From a virus, in IMG/VR virus record IMGVR_UViG_3300037472_000009, positions 1 to 30,713 of that record: a stretch of 30,713 nucleotides of DNA; one strand, written 5' to 3'. Below are positions 6,487-14,246 of this stretch, one piece after another. Every line of letters starts with the position of its first letter. The stretch's first letter is position 1. The notes under the pieces were generated by a model. It had not been told where the DNA came from and ran no database searches. It saw only the letters and a program-made list of their open reading frames with translations. The translations under genes were made by a program, and so were the position numbers.

Positions 6487-6636
6487 ATGGAAAAAATCAA
6501 CACACCGACGAAGGCAAAGTCTATACGGCTGCCGAACGCATCATGGCTTAAGCTGCGCGAGCTGATGCAGCTGCAGGGTAGGGGATGGCTTGAGAAAGCC
6601 GTTGACCGAGAGCACAAGCTGCGCGTCCCTAAATGA
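6487..6636 (+). CDS. Small ribbon-helix-helix-like regulator candidate
   Basis: 49 residues. First rightward gene after the divergent control region, the place of a Cro-like repressor. KAKSIRLPNASWLKLRELM resembles the strand-then-helix start of Arc/MetJ-type RHH proteins, followed by a second helix (RGWLEKAVDREHK). RHH dimers bind operators through the N-terminal strand; a role in controlling the adjacent promoters is therefore inferred. Its stop overlaps the next start (ATGA at 6633). Confidence 0.6.
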   Translation: MEKINTPTKAKSIRLPNASWLKLRELMQLQGRGWLEKAVDREHKLRVPK

Positions 6637-6950
6637 GCAGCCTTGCCCAAGCCCACCCGGGCAACCCACGCAGCAACGAAGTGATGCCCGGCCTGAGCAA
6701 GCGCGCCAAGGCATTGCTCGCACCACGCCACCACCCGCAGTTCACTCGCGCCGTGCCTGCTGTTGACGCCGCGTTGTGCTGGCCCGGTACGTGGATCAAG
6801 CGCAGCACCGACAACGGATTCACGCGCCCGGCTGGCCCGTCAGTCATGGCGAAGGCGCTGCCCTACTACGAGCACAACCTGCAAAAGACAAAAGAGGCCG
6901 ACGCAAGGAAAGCGGCTGGGCCTAAGCGCGCAACGCGGATCACGTTTTAA
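6633..6950 (+). CDS. Hypothetical early protein
   Basis: 105 residues, translationally coupled to the preceding small gene by ATGA. The protein is basic, His- and Pro-rich in the first half (LAPRHHPQFTRAVPAVDAAL) and ends in a Lys/Arg/Ala-rich tail. No membrane segment or known motif. It is followed by a 91-nt gap containing two hairpins. Confidence 0.55.
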   Translation: MSSLAQAHPGNPRSNEVMPGLSKRAKALLAPRHHPQFTRAVPAVDAALCWPGTWIKRSTDNGFTRPAGPSVMAKALPYYEHNLQKTKEADARKAAGPKRATRITF

Positions 6951-7041
6951 CGGCGGTGTGGCTGCGCCTGTTCAGCCACAAAAAGAAACCCACCGTCAAC
7001 GCCGCTGTAATGGCTCGGGTGGGTTCTCAAGAAAGCAAAGT
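6951..7041 (+). promoter_or_regulatory. Two stem-loops ahead of the antirepressor gene
   Basis: A 7-bp hairpin GTGGCTG/CAGCCAC (6958-6964 with 6973-6979) is followed by AAAAAG, not a U-run. A second 8-bp stem AACCCACC/GGTGGGTT (6987-6994 with 7018-7025) ends 16 nt before the ATG at 7042 and lies close to its ribosome site. They may attenuate or time expression of the antirepressor; neither is a canonical terminator. Confidence 0.45.
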
Positions 7042-7839
7042 ATGACAGACCTTAATATTTTGAGCAACACCGAAAAAGTTGGCTTTTGCTACAACTTCGA
7101 CGGCTGGACTATCAGGGCGGTAACCCAAGGAAACGAGCCTTGGTTTGTTGCCTCCGATGTGGCGGACGCCTTGACCATTGGCCGAACCGACGATGCCGTT
7201 TCTCGCCTGGACGATGATGAAAAGGGTGCGGCTACTATCCGCACCCCAGGCGGCAACCAGAAGTTGACCATCATCAACGAATCCGGCCTCTACAGCCTGA
7301 TCCTGACCAGCCGCAAGCCCGAAGCCAAGCGGTTCAAAAAGTGGGTGACCTCCGAGGTCTTACCCAGCATTCGCAAGACGGGCGGCTACAGCCAAGCCGC
7401 TGCGCCAGTCATCGCCTTGCCACAGGACTACATCCAAGCACTTGAAAGCCTGCTGGCCGCGAAGAAGTCTGAGCAGATTGCCCTTGAGCAAGTCCAGCAG
7501 CAGCAGGCACAGCTCGCCATCGCCGCGCCCAAAGTGGCGTTCGTAGATCGCTACGTGGTCGCCACCGGCTTGAAGGGCTTCCGCGAGGTCTGCAAGCTGC
7601 TGGGCGCGAACGAGTCGCGGTTTCGTGAGTTTCTGACCGACAACAAGATCATGTATCGCCTGGGCGGATCGATGACCGCGCACGCGCAGCACTTGGATGC
7701 AGGTCGGTTCGAGGTGCGGGCTGGTGCCAGCGAGGTCAGCGGCCACGCATTCAACGCCTGCAAATTCACGTCAAAGGGGGTGGAGTGGATCGCTGGCGAG
7801 TGGGCGAAGCACCAGATACGCGCGGAGGTGGCCGCGTGA
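7042..7839 (+). CDS. BRO-N / KilAC antirepressor protein
   Basis: 265 residues; ATG 7042 follows AAGAAAG. Residues 15-115 are a BRO N-terminal domain (GWTIRAVTQGNEPWFVASDV, later NESGLYSLILTSRKPEAKRF and FKKWVTSEVLPSIRKTG). A Gln-rich coiled segment (about 140-165) leads to a C-terminal KilAC-like domain (PKVAFVDRYV to the GVEWIAGEW end). Proteins of this build act as phage antirepressors or DNA-binding regulators in the host cytoplasm. A GTGA overlap couples it to the replication gene. With no CI repressor visible, its target is unknown. Confidence 0.9.
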   Translation: MTDLNILSNTEKVGFCYNFDGWTIRAVTQGNEPWFVASDVADALTIGRTDDAVSRLDDDEKGAATIRTPGGNQKLTIINESGLYSLILTSRKPEAKRFKKWVTSEVLPSIRKTGGYSQAAAPVIALPQDYIQALESLLAAKKSEQIALEQVQQQQAQLAIAAPKVAFVDRYVVATGLKGFREVCKLLGANESRFREFLTDNKIMYRLGGSMTAHAQHLDAGRFEVRAGASEVSGHAFNACKFTSKGVEWIAGEWAKHQIRAEVAA

Positions 7840-8705
7840 ATTACTACCCGTTCCACCTTGGCGACTACGCGGCCCACACGGGCCACCTAGAACCCATTGA
7901 AGACCTTGCGTACCGGCGACTTCTGGACGTTTACTACATGCGGGAGGGTGTGCTTCCTGCCGACATTCAGCAGGCTGCAAAGCTGGTTCGCCTGCGGTCT
8001 TGTGCTGGCGATGTGGAGTCTGTCTTGCGCGAGTTCTTCACGTTGACAGAAGACGGCTGGAGGCACTCGCGCTGCGATGCAGAAATCGCAAAGATGCAGG
8101 ACAAGCAGGAAAAAGCCCGAGCCTCCGGCATCGCATCGGCCAACGCTCGCAAAGCCTACGCTGAACGTACATCAAAAGCAAAACCAACGGACGTTGAACA
8201 AAAGTCAACGGACGTTGAACGGTTGTTGGGTGAATCGTCAACGGACGTTCAACTACCAACACCAACACCAACACCAACACCAATAGAAGAAGAAGAGAGA
8301 GCGCCGCGCAAGCGCAGCACCACCACCGACATTGCCAAGCCTGACGATGTTGACCAGCAAACGTGGATTGATTGGGTCGCACTTCGCAAAGCCAAGCGAG
8401 CGCTGGCAAGCCAAACCGCAGTCGATGGCGCGCGGGATGAGGCGCGCAAAGCCGGAATGACGCTTGAAGCCTTTTTCAAAGTCTGGTGCCGCCGAGGTAG
8501 CCAGGGCCTTGAAGCCGACTGGCTCAAGCCCAGCGAAAAGCCCGCCGCCATGACGGCAAACCGCCAAACCGAGACCGCCCACATGCGCCAAGAGCGCGAA
8601 GTGGCGCAGGGCCTCGCCCCGAATGTCGCCCGCGTGAAGCTGGTGCCCACCTTTGATTTTGTCGAAATGGAGAAAAGCAATGTCGCTCTCATCAACCGCA
8701 ATTGA
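7836..8705 (+). CDS. DUF1376-family replication initiation protein
   Basis: 289 residues from GTG 7836 with an excellent GGAGG site inside the end of the antirepressor gene. Residues 1-90 are the DUF1376 domain (NYYPFHLGDYAAHTGHL, EDLAYRRLLDVYY), found in phage replication proteins that occupy the lambda O position. Residues 105-150 are a low-complexity linker with three STDVE/Q phrases and a PTPTPTPTP run; the C-terminal 130 residues form a helical domain ending ADWLKP and a polar tail. The linker DNA holds three palindromic repeats that may be the origin. The next gene, P-like, overlaps its end by 26 nt. Confidence 0.88.
   Translation: MNYYPFHLGDYAAHTGHLEPIEDLAYRRLLDVYYMREGVLPADIQQAAKLVRLRSCAGDVESVLREFFTLTEDGWRHSRCDAEIAKMQDKQEKARASGIASANARKAYAERTSKAKPTDVEQKSTDVERLLGESSTDVQLPTPTPTPTPIEEEERAPRKRSTTTDIAKPDDVDQQTWIDWVALRKAKRALASQTAVDGARDEARKAGMTLEAFFKVWCRRGSQGLEADWLKPSEKPAAMTANRQTETAHMRQEREVAQGLAPNVARVKLVPTFDFVEMEKSNVALINRN
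8185..8253. repeat. Three palindromic iterons, candidate replication origin
   Basis: CAACGGACGTTGAAC occurs at 8185-8199 and 8206-8220 and, with one change, at 8239-8253. Each contains the perfect inverted repeat CAACG-GA-CGTTG. The start-to-start distances are 21 and 33 bp, about two and three helical turns. A C/A-rich CCAACA run (8254-8282) and a purine tract (8285-8302) follow. Iterons inside the initiator gene beside a low-complexity tract match the layout of lambda ori in gene O. The repeats are in frame, so selection on the protein linker is the alternative. Confidence 0.5.
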
Positions 8706-9147
8706 CCGCATCTTTTCCCGTTTGGCAGCAGCCTACGGTAAGCAGTTTTTCGAGCTGTACGCGCAGGTAGACCCTGGTGATGTGAAAACCGCGTGGTGCC
8801 ATGAGCTTGACGTTTTCGGCACGCCAGACGGCTTCAAGCGCATCGCCTGGGCGCTGGACAACCTGCCAGACCGCGCGCCGAACCTGTTGCAATTTCGCAA
8901 CCTGTGCCGATCAGCGCCTGCGCCCGCGGCGATTGCCCTGCCGGTGCCCGTTGCAAACCCGGAGCGGATGCGCGAAGAGCTGGCCAAGCTGGGGCACGTC
9001 ACCGGCTCGAAGGTGCAGACGACCACGGGCGCGATGGATTGGGCGCCCGCAATCATCGCCCGCCATGCAGCGGGGGCAAAGATCACGCCGACCGTGCTGG
9101 GTATGGCCCGCGAAGTTTACGCGCTGCGCGTTCGGAGGACGGCATGA
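8680..9147 (+). CDS. Replication P-like helper protein
   Basis: 155 residues; ATG 8680 has GGAGAAAAG upstream and overlaps the DUF1376 gene end. The pattern TAIDRIFSRLAAAYGKQF, then GFKRIAWALDNLPDRAPNLLQFRNLC is typical of the small proteins that follow DUF1376 genes and are thought to load the host helicase, as lambda P does. No ATPase motif is present. The role rests on position and family resemblance. Confidence 0.75.
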   Translation: MSLSSTAIDRIFSRLAAAYGKQFFELYAQVDPGDVKTAWCHELDVFGTPDGFKRIAWALDNLPDRAPNLLQFRNLCRSAPAPAAIALPVPVANPERMREELAKLGHVTGSKVQTTTGAMDWAPAIIARHAAGAKITPTVLGMAREVYALRVRRTA

Positions 9148-9429
9148 ATGTGCATCGACTGCCACAGAGCCAGCATCGGGCCGGGCTGGCCCATGCACTG
9201 CCCCACCTGTTTGTGGTGCGGTGCGCGGCTGCTGAAAACCATCGGACGGATGCAGATCACAGCCGAGCAATCGGTGGCCAGGCGGCGCCAGGTGCTGGCC
9301 GACTGGGTAGCGCATGGGCACAGCGAGCAGGACTTGCGCGCGTTGGCGAAGGGGTCGACACCGCTCGCACCGACTGGCCAGGACGAGCCAGCGGCATCCG
9401 AGCGCCCGAAGCCAGTAAAACGCCGTTGA
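9148..9429 (+). CDS. Small zinc-finger-like protein
   Basis: 93 residues beginning immediately after the previous stop, with GGAGGA upstream. Cysteines at 2, 5, 18, 21 and 24 (MCIDC ... CPTCLWC) form a likely N-terminal zinc site. A helical middle (SVARRRQVLADWVAHGHSEQ) and a Pro/Lys tail follow. It lies in the replication/recombination block like lambdoid nin-region proteins. Specific function unknown. Confidence 0.7.
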   Translation: MCIDCHRASIGPGWPMHCPTCLWCGARLLKTIGRMQITAEQSVARRRQVLADWVAHGHSEQDLRALAKGSTPLAPTGQDEPAASERPKPVKRR

Positions 9430-9596
9430 GCGCAGCCGAGGTGCTGCACGCGCTCAAGATCAAGCTGATCGCCGACGCCGACGACGATCTCGACAAATGG
9501 CCCGCTGTGCGCGTTTACCGCCCGGCTGGTGCATGGGTATCGGCAATACCCGGCGCGCCGCGTGCGCGTTGGTTTGATGCGGTGGTGACGGCATGA
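9426..9596 (+). CDS. Small hypothetical protein
   Basis: 56 residues if started at TTG 9426 (TTGA overlap with the upstream stop) or 51 from GTG 9441. The sequence VLHALKIKLIADADDDLDKW then VRVYRPAGAWVSAIPG is balanced and protein-like, and its stop overlaps the rusA start. The rare start codon makes the exact 5' end uncertain. No family recognised. Confidence 0.55.
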   Translation: MSAAEVLHALKIKLIADADDDLDKWPAVRVYRPAGAWVSAIPGAPRARWFDAVVTA

Positions 9597-9949
9597 GCGA
9601 ACTCGTTTTGCCCTGGCCATACAAAGCCCTGTCTCCCAATTCCCGGCTGCATTGGCGCGTGACAGCGCCGTTCAAAAAAATGTACCGAGACGCCTGCTAC
9701 GTATTGACCAAGCAATCTGGCATCAAGGTTGATTGGGATGGCGACGTTCACGTCTGGATTGACTTCTACCCGCCCGATCGGCGCCACCGGGACGACGACA
9801 ACATGATTACCGCGTTCAAGTCTGGGCGCGATGGCGTGGCCGACGCCCTGGATATCAACGACAAGCGGTTTCGCATTCACTCATACGTCAAAAGCGAGAT
9901 CGGCGGCATGGTGAAGGTGCGATTCACGCGCGGGCCGGAGGTGGCATGA
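9593..9949 (+). CDS. rusA: RusA-family Holliday junction resolvase
   Basis: 118 residues, close to the usual length of about 120. The N-terminus (LPWPYKALSPNSRLHWR) and the acidic block PDRRHRDDDNMITAFKSGRDGVADAL match RusA; the Asp residues near 63-66 and 79-83 are the expected metal ligands. RusA dimers cut four-way DNA junctions made during phage recombination and clear branched DNA before packaging. ATGA overlaps join it to the genes on both sides. Confidence 0.93.
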   Translation: MSELVLPWPYKALSPNSRLHWRVTAPFKKMYRDACYVLTKQSGIKVDWDGDVHVWIDFYPPDRRHRDDDNMITAFKSGRDGVADALDINDKRFRIHSYVKSEIGGMVKVRFTRGPEVA

Positions 9950-10212
9950 GCGAAACCCTCGAAATCACGCTGCACAACAGGCCGCAGGCATGGGCGGACA
10001 TCAACGCGCAGCTTTTCCCGTTCCTCAAGGTCGTCTTGCAAGGCGGCGGGCGTTGGGTGCTGACCGTAGCGAAGCGCAAGCGCACCAAGCCGCAAAACAG
10101 GCGCTATTGGGGGCGCGGCATCATGGCGCATGTGGACTACCATGTTTGCATTAGACGTGACGCAAGGGACACGGTAAAATCATTTGACAGGATTGACAAG
10201 GAAAAATCATGA
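9946..10212 (+). CDS. ninB: NinB-like recombination protein, shortened
   Basis: 88 residues. The first 65 match NinB (start TLEITLHNRPQAWADINAQL, then the hallmark KRKRTKPQNRRYWGRG). NinB is usually about 140 residues; here the rest of the conserved region is missing and replaced by about 25 residues of different character and composition (HVDYHVCIRRDARD onward). The change coincides with a drop in GC and the start of the late region, suggesting a deletion or recombination joint. It still overlaps the next start by ATGA. NinB (Orf) binds SSB and ssDNA in lambda recombination. Confidence 0.8.
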   Translation: MSETLEITLHNRPQAWADINAQLFPFLKVVLQGGGRWVLTVAKRKRTKPQNRRYWGRGIMAHVDYHVCIRRDARDTVKSFDRIDKEKS

Positions 10213-10595
10213 CCGACGACACCATCGAACAAGAAATCCGAGCCAAGGGCAAGACAGCGCCGCGCGTGACCCCTGCTGACATCGAGGCGAATATTGCCAG
10301 CGAGCACTACTTTACAGCTTGGGATGGAGCACAGCTGGCTTACTGGCGCGTTTATGAAACAGGCAGTACAGAACTAGAAAATCAGCCTGATAACAGTGGG
10401 CCACTTTCTTTGTTAATCTTCTGCGTCCTAGTCTTGCGTAACGGCTTCACCGTCACAGGTGAGAGTGCCTGCGCCAGCCCAGAGAACTTCGACGCCGAGA
10501 TTGGCCGCAAGATCGCCCGCGCCAACGCCGTGGCGAAAGTATGGCCGCTTATGGGATACGCACTGAAAACACAGCTTTATCACGGCGAGGTCTGA
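10209..10595 (+). CDS. Phage Gp49/66-family protein
   Basis: 128 residues. The segments RVTPADIEANIASEHYFTA and SACASPENFDAEIGRKIAR, then WPLMGYALK are the conserved parts of the Phage_gp49_66 family (PF13876), a small phage protein of unknown function. Residues 38-70 look like an insertion between the two conserved parts. TTGACA-like sequences lie just upstream (10184 and 10193) without a good -10. Confidence 0.82.
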   Translation: MTDDTIEQEIRAKGKTAPRVTPADIEANIASEHYFTAWDGAQLAYWRVYETGSTELENQPDNSGPLSLLIFCVLVLRNGFTVTGESACASPENFDAEIGRKIARANAVAKVWPLMGYALKTQLYHGEV

Positions 10596-10597
10596 CA

Positions 10598-10891
10598 ATG
10601 AATGACACAGTGCGGAAAGGTGGGAAACCTAAAGGGTCACCAAAATCGGGCGGCGGAAGTCGTAAAGGCATCCTGAACAAGACAAGCGCCAACCTTAAGA
10701 ACATGATCCTAGGCGCGCTGGACGAGTCCGGCGGGGTTGGCTACCTTGTAGAGCGTGCGAACGATCCTAGGACCGCTAGCGCGTTCATGGCGCTGGTTGG
10801 TAGAGTTTTGCCAATGACGGTGCAAGGAACCGGCGTAGATGGTGAGCATGTCATTACAGTCATTGAGCGCAGGATCGTGAAGGCAAAGTGA
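10598..10891 (+). CDS. Terminase small subunit-like protein
   Basis: 97 residues, start ATG 10598 two bases after the previous stop. The basic Gly/Lys-rich N-terminus (RKGGKPKGSPKSGGGSRKG) and helical remainder resemble small terminase/DUF5681-type proteins that sit before TerL. The small subunit recognises the packaging site and regulates the large subunit. The stop overlaps the TerL GTG start. Assignment rests on context and the N-terminal pattern; the protein is short for a P22 gp3 (about 160). Confidence 0.65.
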   Translation: MNDTVRKGGKPKGSPKSGGGSRKGILNKTSANLKNMILGALDESGGVGYLVERANDPRTASAFMALVGRVLPMTVQGTGVDGEHVITVIERRIVKAK

Positions 10892-12111
10892 GTCAGCTTG
10901 TAATCGACACGCCTGAGGTGTTTGAGCCGCTGCTGGTGCCGTCTCGGTACAAGGGCATCTATGGCGGTCGTGGATCTGGAAAGTCGCACTTCTTTGCTGA
11001 ATCGTTGATTGAACTGTGCATCCAGAAAAAGACGGATGCGGTTTGCTTGCGTGAAGTGCAGCGCTCGCTCAAGTTCAGCGTTAAGAAGCTGCTGGAAAAC
11101 AAAATCCAGTCGATGAATGCGGGTGCTTACTTTGAAGTGCAAAACGAGCAGATCAAGTCTAGGCACGGCGGCGTCATAATTTTTCAAGGTATGCAAGATC
11201 ACACAAGCGACAGCATTAAGTCGCTTGAGGGATTCCAGATTGCATGGTTTGAGGAAGCCCAGTCCGCAAGCCAGCGCAGCTTGGATCTGTTGCGTCCTAC
11301 GATTAGATCGCCGGGCAGTGAACTATGGTTCAGCTGGAATCCCCGATACGCTACAGATCCGGTAGATATGCTGCTAAGGGGTGCAAACCCACCGCCCGAT
11401 GGCATCGTGATTGAGGCGAATCACAGTGACAATCCTTGGATGCCTGATGAGCTGGTTAAAGAGCTTGAATACGACAAAAGGCGTGATCCTGACAAGTACG
11501 CCCATATCTGGCTCGGCAAGTATCAAAGCAACAGCAGCGCTCGGGTGTTCCACAACTGGAGCATCGAAGAGTTTGAGACAGACCCTACAGCCTTGATTCG
11601 CCAGGGTGCTGACTGGGGCTTTAGCGTTGATCCTACGGTGCTCGTCCAGTGCTATATTTCGGGCCGAAGGCTGTATGTGTGCCATGAGGCGTACCGGGTG
11701 GGTTGCGACATTGTGGATACGCCAGAGCTGTTCATGAGCGTGCCAGACTCTGAGAAGTGGCCGATGGTTGCAGACTCAGCCAGGCCAGAGACTATCAGCC
11801 ATCTTCGCAAGAACGGCTTTCCAAAGATCACGAGTGCGGTGAAAGGCCCGAAGTCGGTCGAGGAAGGTATAGAGTTTTTGAAAAGCTTCGATATTGTGGT
11901 GCATCCAAGGTGCATCCACTTGATCGACGAGTTGGCGCTGTACTCGTTCAAAGTTGACCCGCTAGACGAAAGCCGGGTTCTTCCGATTCTTGCCGACAAA
12001 GACAACCACGTCATTGACGCATTGCGGTATGCTTGCGAGAGTGCGCGGCGTGCTGTAAGGCCGAACCACGCTTTACATTTTCAGCCCATCCCGAGCGCAA
12101 ACCGCTGGTAA
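10888..12111 (+). CDS. terL: Terminase large subunit (PBSX/Terminase_3 type)
   Basis: 407 residues from a GTG start coupled to the small subunit. The N-terminal ATPase has Walker A GGRGSGKS at 26-33 and Walker B with catalytic acid in IAWFEEA at 118-124. The C-terminal RNase H-like nuclease has acidic residues at D242 (ADWGF), D296 (ADSARPETI) and D377 (HVIDALRYA). The enzyme cuts concatemeric DNA and pumps it into procapsids through the portal. All domains are intact. Confidence 0.96.
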   Translation: MSQLVIDTPEVFEPLLVPSRYKGIYGGRGSGKSHFFAESLIELCIQKKTDAVCLREVQRSLKFSVKKLLENKIQSMNAGAYFEVQNEQIKSRHGGVIIFQGMQDHTSDSIKSLEGFQIAWFEEAQSASQRSLDLLRPTIRSPGSELWFSWNPRYATDPVDMLLRGANPPPDGIVIEANHSDNPWMPDELVKELEYDKRRDPDKYAHIWLGKYQSNSSARVFHNWSIEEFETDPTALIRQGADWGFSVDPTVLVQCYISGRRLYVCHEAYRVGCDIVDTPELFMSVPDSEKWPMVADSARPETISHLRKNGFPKITSAVKGPKSVEEGIEFLKSFDIVVHPRCIHLIDELALYSFKVDPLDESRVLPILADKDNHVIDALRYACESARRAVRPNHALHFQPIPSANRW

Positions 12112-12115
12112 AAAA

Positions 12116-14185
12116 ATGGCAACAAAAAAGCAAGATCAAGAACTAGTCGGCATCCACGCAGAGGCGTTGGCTCAGTTCGATGATATTCAGACAGCATTGA
12201 AGGATGAGCGTCTGCAATGCTTGCAAGACCGACGTTTCTACAGCATCTCAGGCGCTCAATGGGAAGGCCCGCTAGGCGAGATCTACGAGAACAAGCCCAA
12301 GTTCGAGGTCAACAAAGTTGCACTGGCGGTAATGCGGATCATCAGCGAGTACCGCAACAACCGGGTAACCGTTGACTACACGCCGAAGGACGGGACAAAA
12401 GCAGATGAGCTTGCTGACACATGCGACGGACTGTACCGCGCAGATGAGCAGGACAGCGTGGCTGACGAAGCGTATGACAATGCGTTTGAAGAAGCTGTAG
12501 GTGGTGGTTTTGGCGCTTGGCGCTTGCGCACAAAGTACGAAGACGAGGAATCAGAAGACGACGACCGGCAGCGGGTGATTATTGAGCCGATCTTTGATGC
12601 CGATAGCTCGGTGTTCTTTGACCTTGACGCAAAGAGGATGGACAAGTCGGACGCCAAGTATTGCTACGTCATATTTTCTATGACGCGAGAAAGATACATT
12701 GAAGAGTTTGGCGACAATCCGACTGATTGGCCTAAGACCATTCATCAGCATGAGTTCGACTGGTCGACGCCTGATATGGTGTTCGTTGCCGAATACTACA
12801 AAGTCGAGATGGTGAGTGAGACCATCCGGGTTTTTCAGGGCATCGACGGTGTGGAGGAAAAGTACCGCACAAAAGATTTTAAAGACGACCCGACGCTAGA
12901 GGAAACCCTGCTAGCCGTTGGCAAGACTGAGGTTAGAACCAAGCGCGTTAAGACTAAGCGGGTGCACAAATACATCTTGTCGGGCGGCGGGGTGCTGGAG
13001 GACGCGGGCTACATTGCGGGGAAGTGCATCCCAATCGTACCGGTGTACGGTAAGCGTTGGTTCGTGGACAACATAGAGCGTTGCATGGGCCATGTCCGGC
13101 TTGCCAAAGACGCCCAGCGGCTGAAGAATATGCAGCTATCAAAGCTGGGTGAGATCTCCGCATTGTCCAGCGTGGAGAAGCCAATCCTGACACCTGAGCA
13201 GGTTGCAGGCCATCAAGTGATGTGGAGCGAAGACAACCTTAAGGACTATCCTTACCTTCTCGTTAACCCGATCACAGGACCAGACGGCAGCCAGAGCATT
13301 ACTGGGCCGATTGGGTACACCAAGCCGCCTACGATACCGCCTGCGATGGCTGCGCTGCTACAGATAACGGAGACTGACATGCAAGACATTCTGGGCAATC
13401 AGTCCCAGGGTGACAAGATCGTGTCCAACATTTCAGGCAAAGCTGTGGAGATGATCCAGCAGCGGCTTGATATGCAAACGTTTATCTACATGAGCAACTT
13501 CTCGAAAGCCATGAAGCGCAGCGGCGAGATCTGGCTAAGCATGGCCCGTGATGTTTACGTTGAGGAAGGTAGGCGCATGAAGGTAATCGCTGCAAACGAT
13601 GTGACCGACAGCGTGGAGCTTATGAAGCCCATGATCGACCCTGACACGGGTGAGATCAAGATGCAGAACAACATGGCCGATGCTGCTTTTGATGTCGCTG
13701 TTGATGTTGGTCCATCGTCCAGCAGCAAGCGCAGCGCCACTGTAAGCGCGCTTATGGGCATGATGCAAGTCACGCAAGACCCAGAGACGCTGAACGTGCT
13801 TGGTTCGATGGCAATGATGAACATGGAAGGCGAGGGCATATCTGATGTGCGAGACTTCTTCCGAAATCGGCTTATCAAAATCGGCGTCATCAAGCCGACA
13901 GAAAAAGAGTCTCAAGAACTCATGGCAGAAATGCAAGGTCAGCCAGAAGATCCGAACTCTGTTTTCCTGAAGGCGGCAGCAGAAGAGGCGATTGCTAAGG
14001 CAGCGAAGGCCAGGGCCGATACGGTGGCAACCGTTGCAGACTCTGAGCTGACACGGGCCAAGACAATCGAGACTATGGCGGGCATTGAGCTGGACAGCCA
14101 GGCCCAGGCCATAGAGCTAGCCAAAGAAATAGGCATCGGTGTGGAGATGCAAAACCAGCAGCCCGACTTGCTGCAGTTTAGTTGA
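12116..14185 (+). CDS. P22-like portal protein
   Basis: 689 residues, near the 725 of P22 gp1. Starts 4 nt after TerL. Conserved features of podoviral P22-type portals are present: an N-terminal RRFYSISGAQWEG region, NKVALAVMRIISEYRNNRV, an acidic wing domain and the core near RLKNMQLSKLGEISA; the C-terminal 120 residues are Ala/Glu-rich and helical, like the barrel of P22 portal. Twelve subunits form the DNA entry channel at one capsid vertex and bind terminase, then gp4-like factors. Confidence 0.93.
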   Translation: MATKKQDQELVGIHAEALAQFDDIQTALKDERLQCLQDRRFYSISGAQWEGPLGEIYENKPKFEVNKVALAVMRIISEYRNNRVTVDYTPKDGTKADELADTCDGLYRADEQDSVADEAYDNAFEEAVGGGFGAWRLRTKYEDEESEDDDRQRVIIEPIFDADSSVFFDLDAKRMDKSDAKYCYVIFSMTRERYIEEFGDNPTDWPKTIHQHEFDWSTPDMVFVAEYYKVEMVSETIRVFQGIDGVEEKYRTKDFKDDPTLEETLLAVGKTEVRTKRVKTKRVHKYILSGGGVLEDAGYIAGKCIPIVPVYGKRWFVDNIERCMGHVRLAKDAQRLKNMQLSKLGEISALSSVEKPILTPEQVAGHQVMWSEDNLKDYPYLLVNPITGPDGSQSITGPIGYTKPPTIPPAMAALLQITETDMQDILGNQSQGDKIVSNISGKAVEMIQQRLDMQTFIYMSNFSKAMKRSGEIWLSMARDVYVEEGRRMKVIAANDVTDSVELMKPMIDPDTGEIKMQNNMADAAFDVAVDVGPSSSSKRSATVSALMGMMQVTQDPETLNVLGSMAMMNMEGEGISDVRDFFRNRLIKIGVIKPTEKESQELMAEMQGQPEDPNSVFLKAAAEEAIAKAAKARADTVATVADSELTRAKTIETMAGIELDSQAQAIELAKEIGIGVEMQNQQPDLLQFS

Positions 14186-14246
14186 TAATCACAGAATACG
14201 GAACACCGCCCCGCCGTTTAAAGTGGGCGAGTTAATAGGGTTGAAG

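Noticed and set aside
6447-6734. Minus-strand frame crossing the divergent control region
   Set aside because: It overlaps the rightward RHH-like gene and the promoter region and has no family resemblance.
8904-9425. Plus-strand frame overlapping the P-like and zinc-finger genes
   Set aside because: It is a shadow of two better genes; only its 3' end (9426-9596) has independent support as a small coupled gene.
10151-10200. Promoter before the Gp49-family gene (TAAAAT at 10175, TTGACA at 10184 and 10193)
   Set aside because: The boxes are in the wrong order or spacing; no complete -35/-10 pair could be made.
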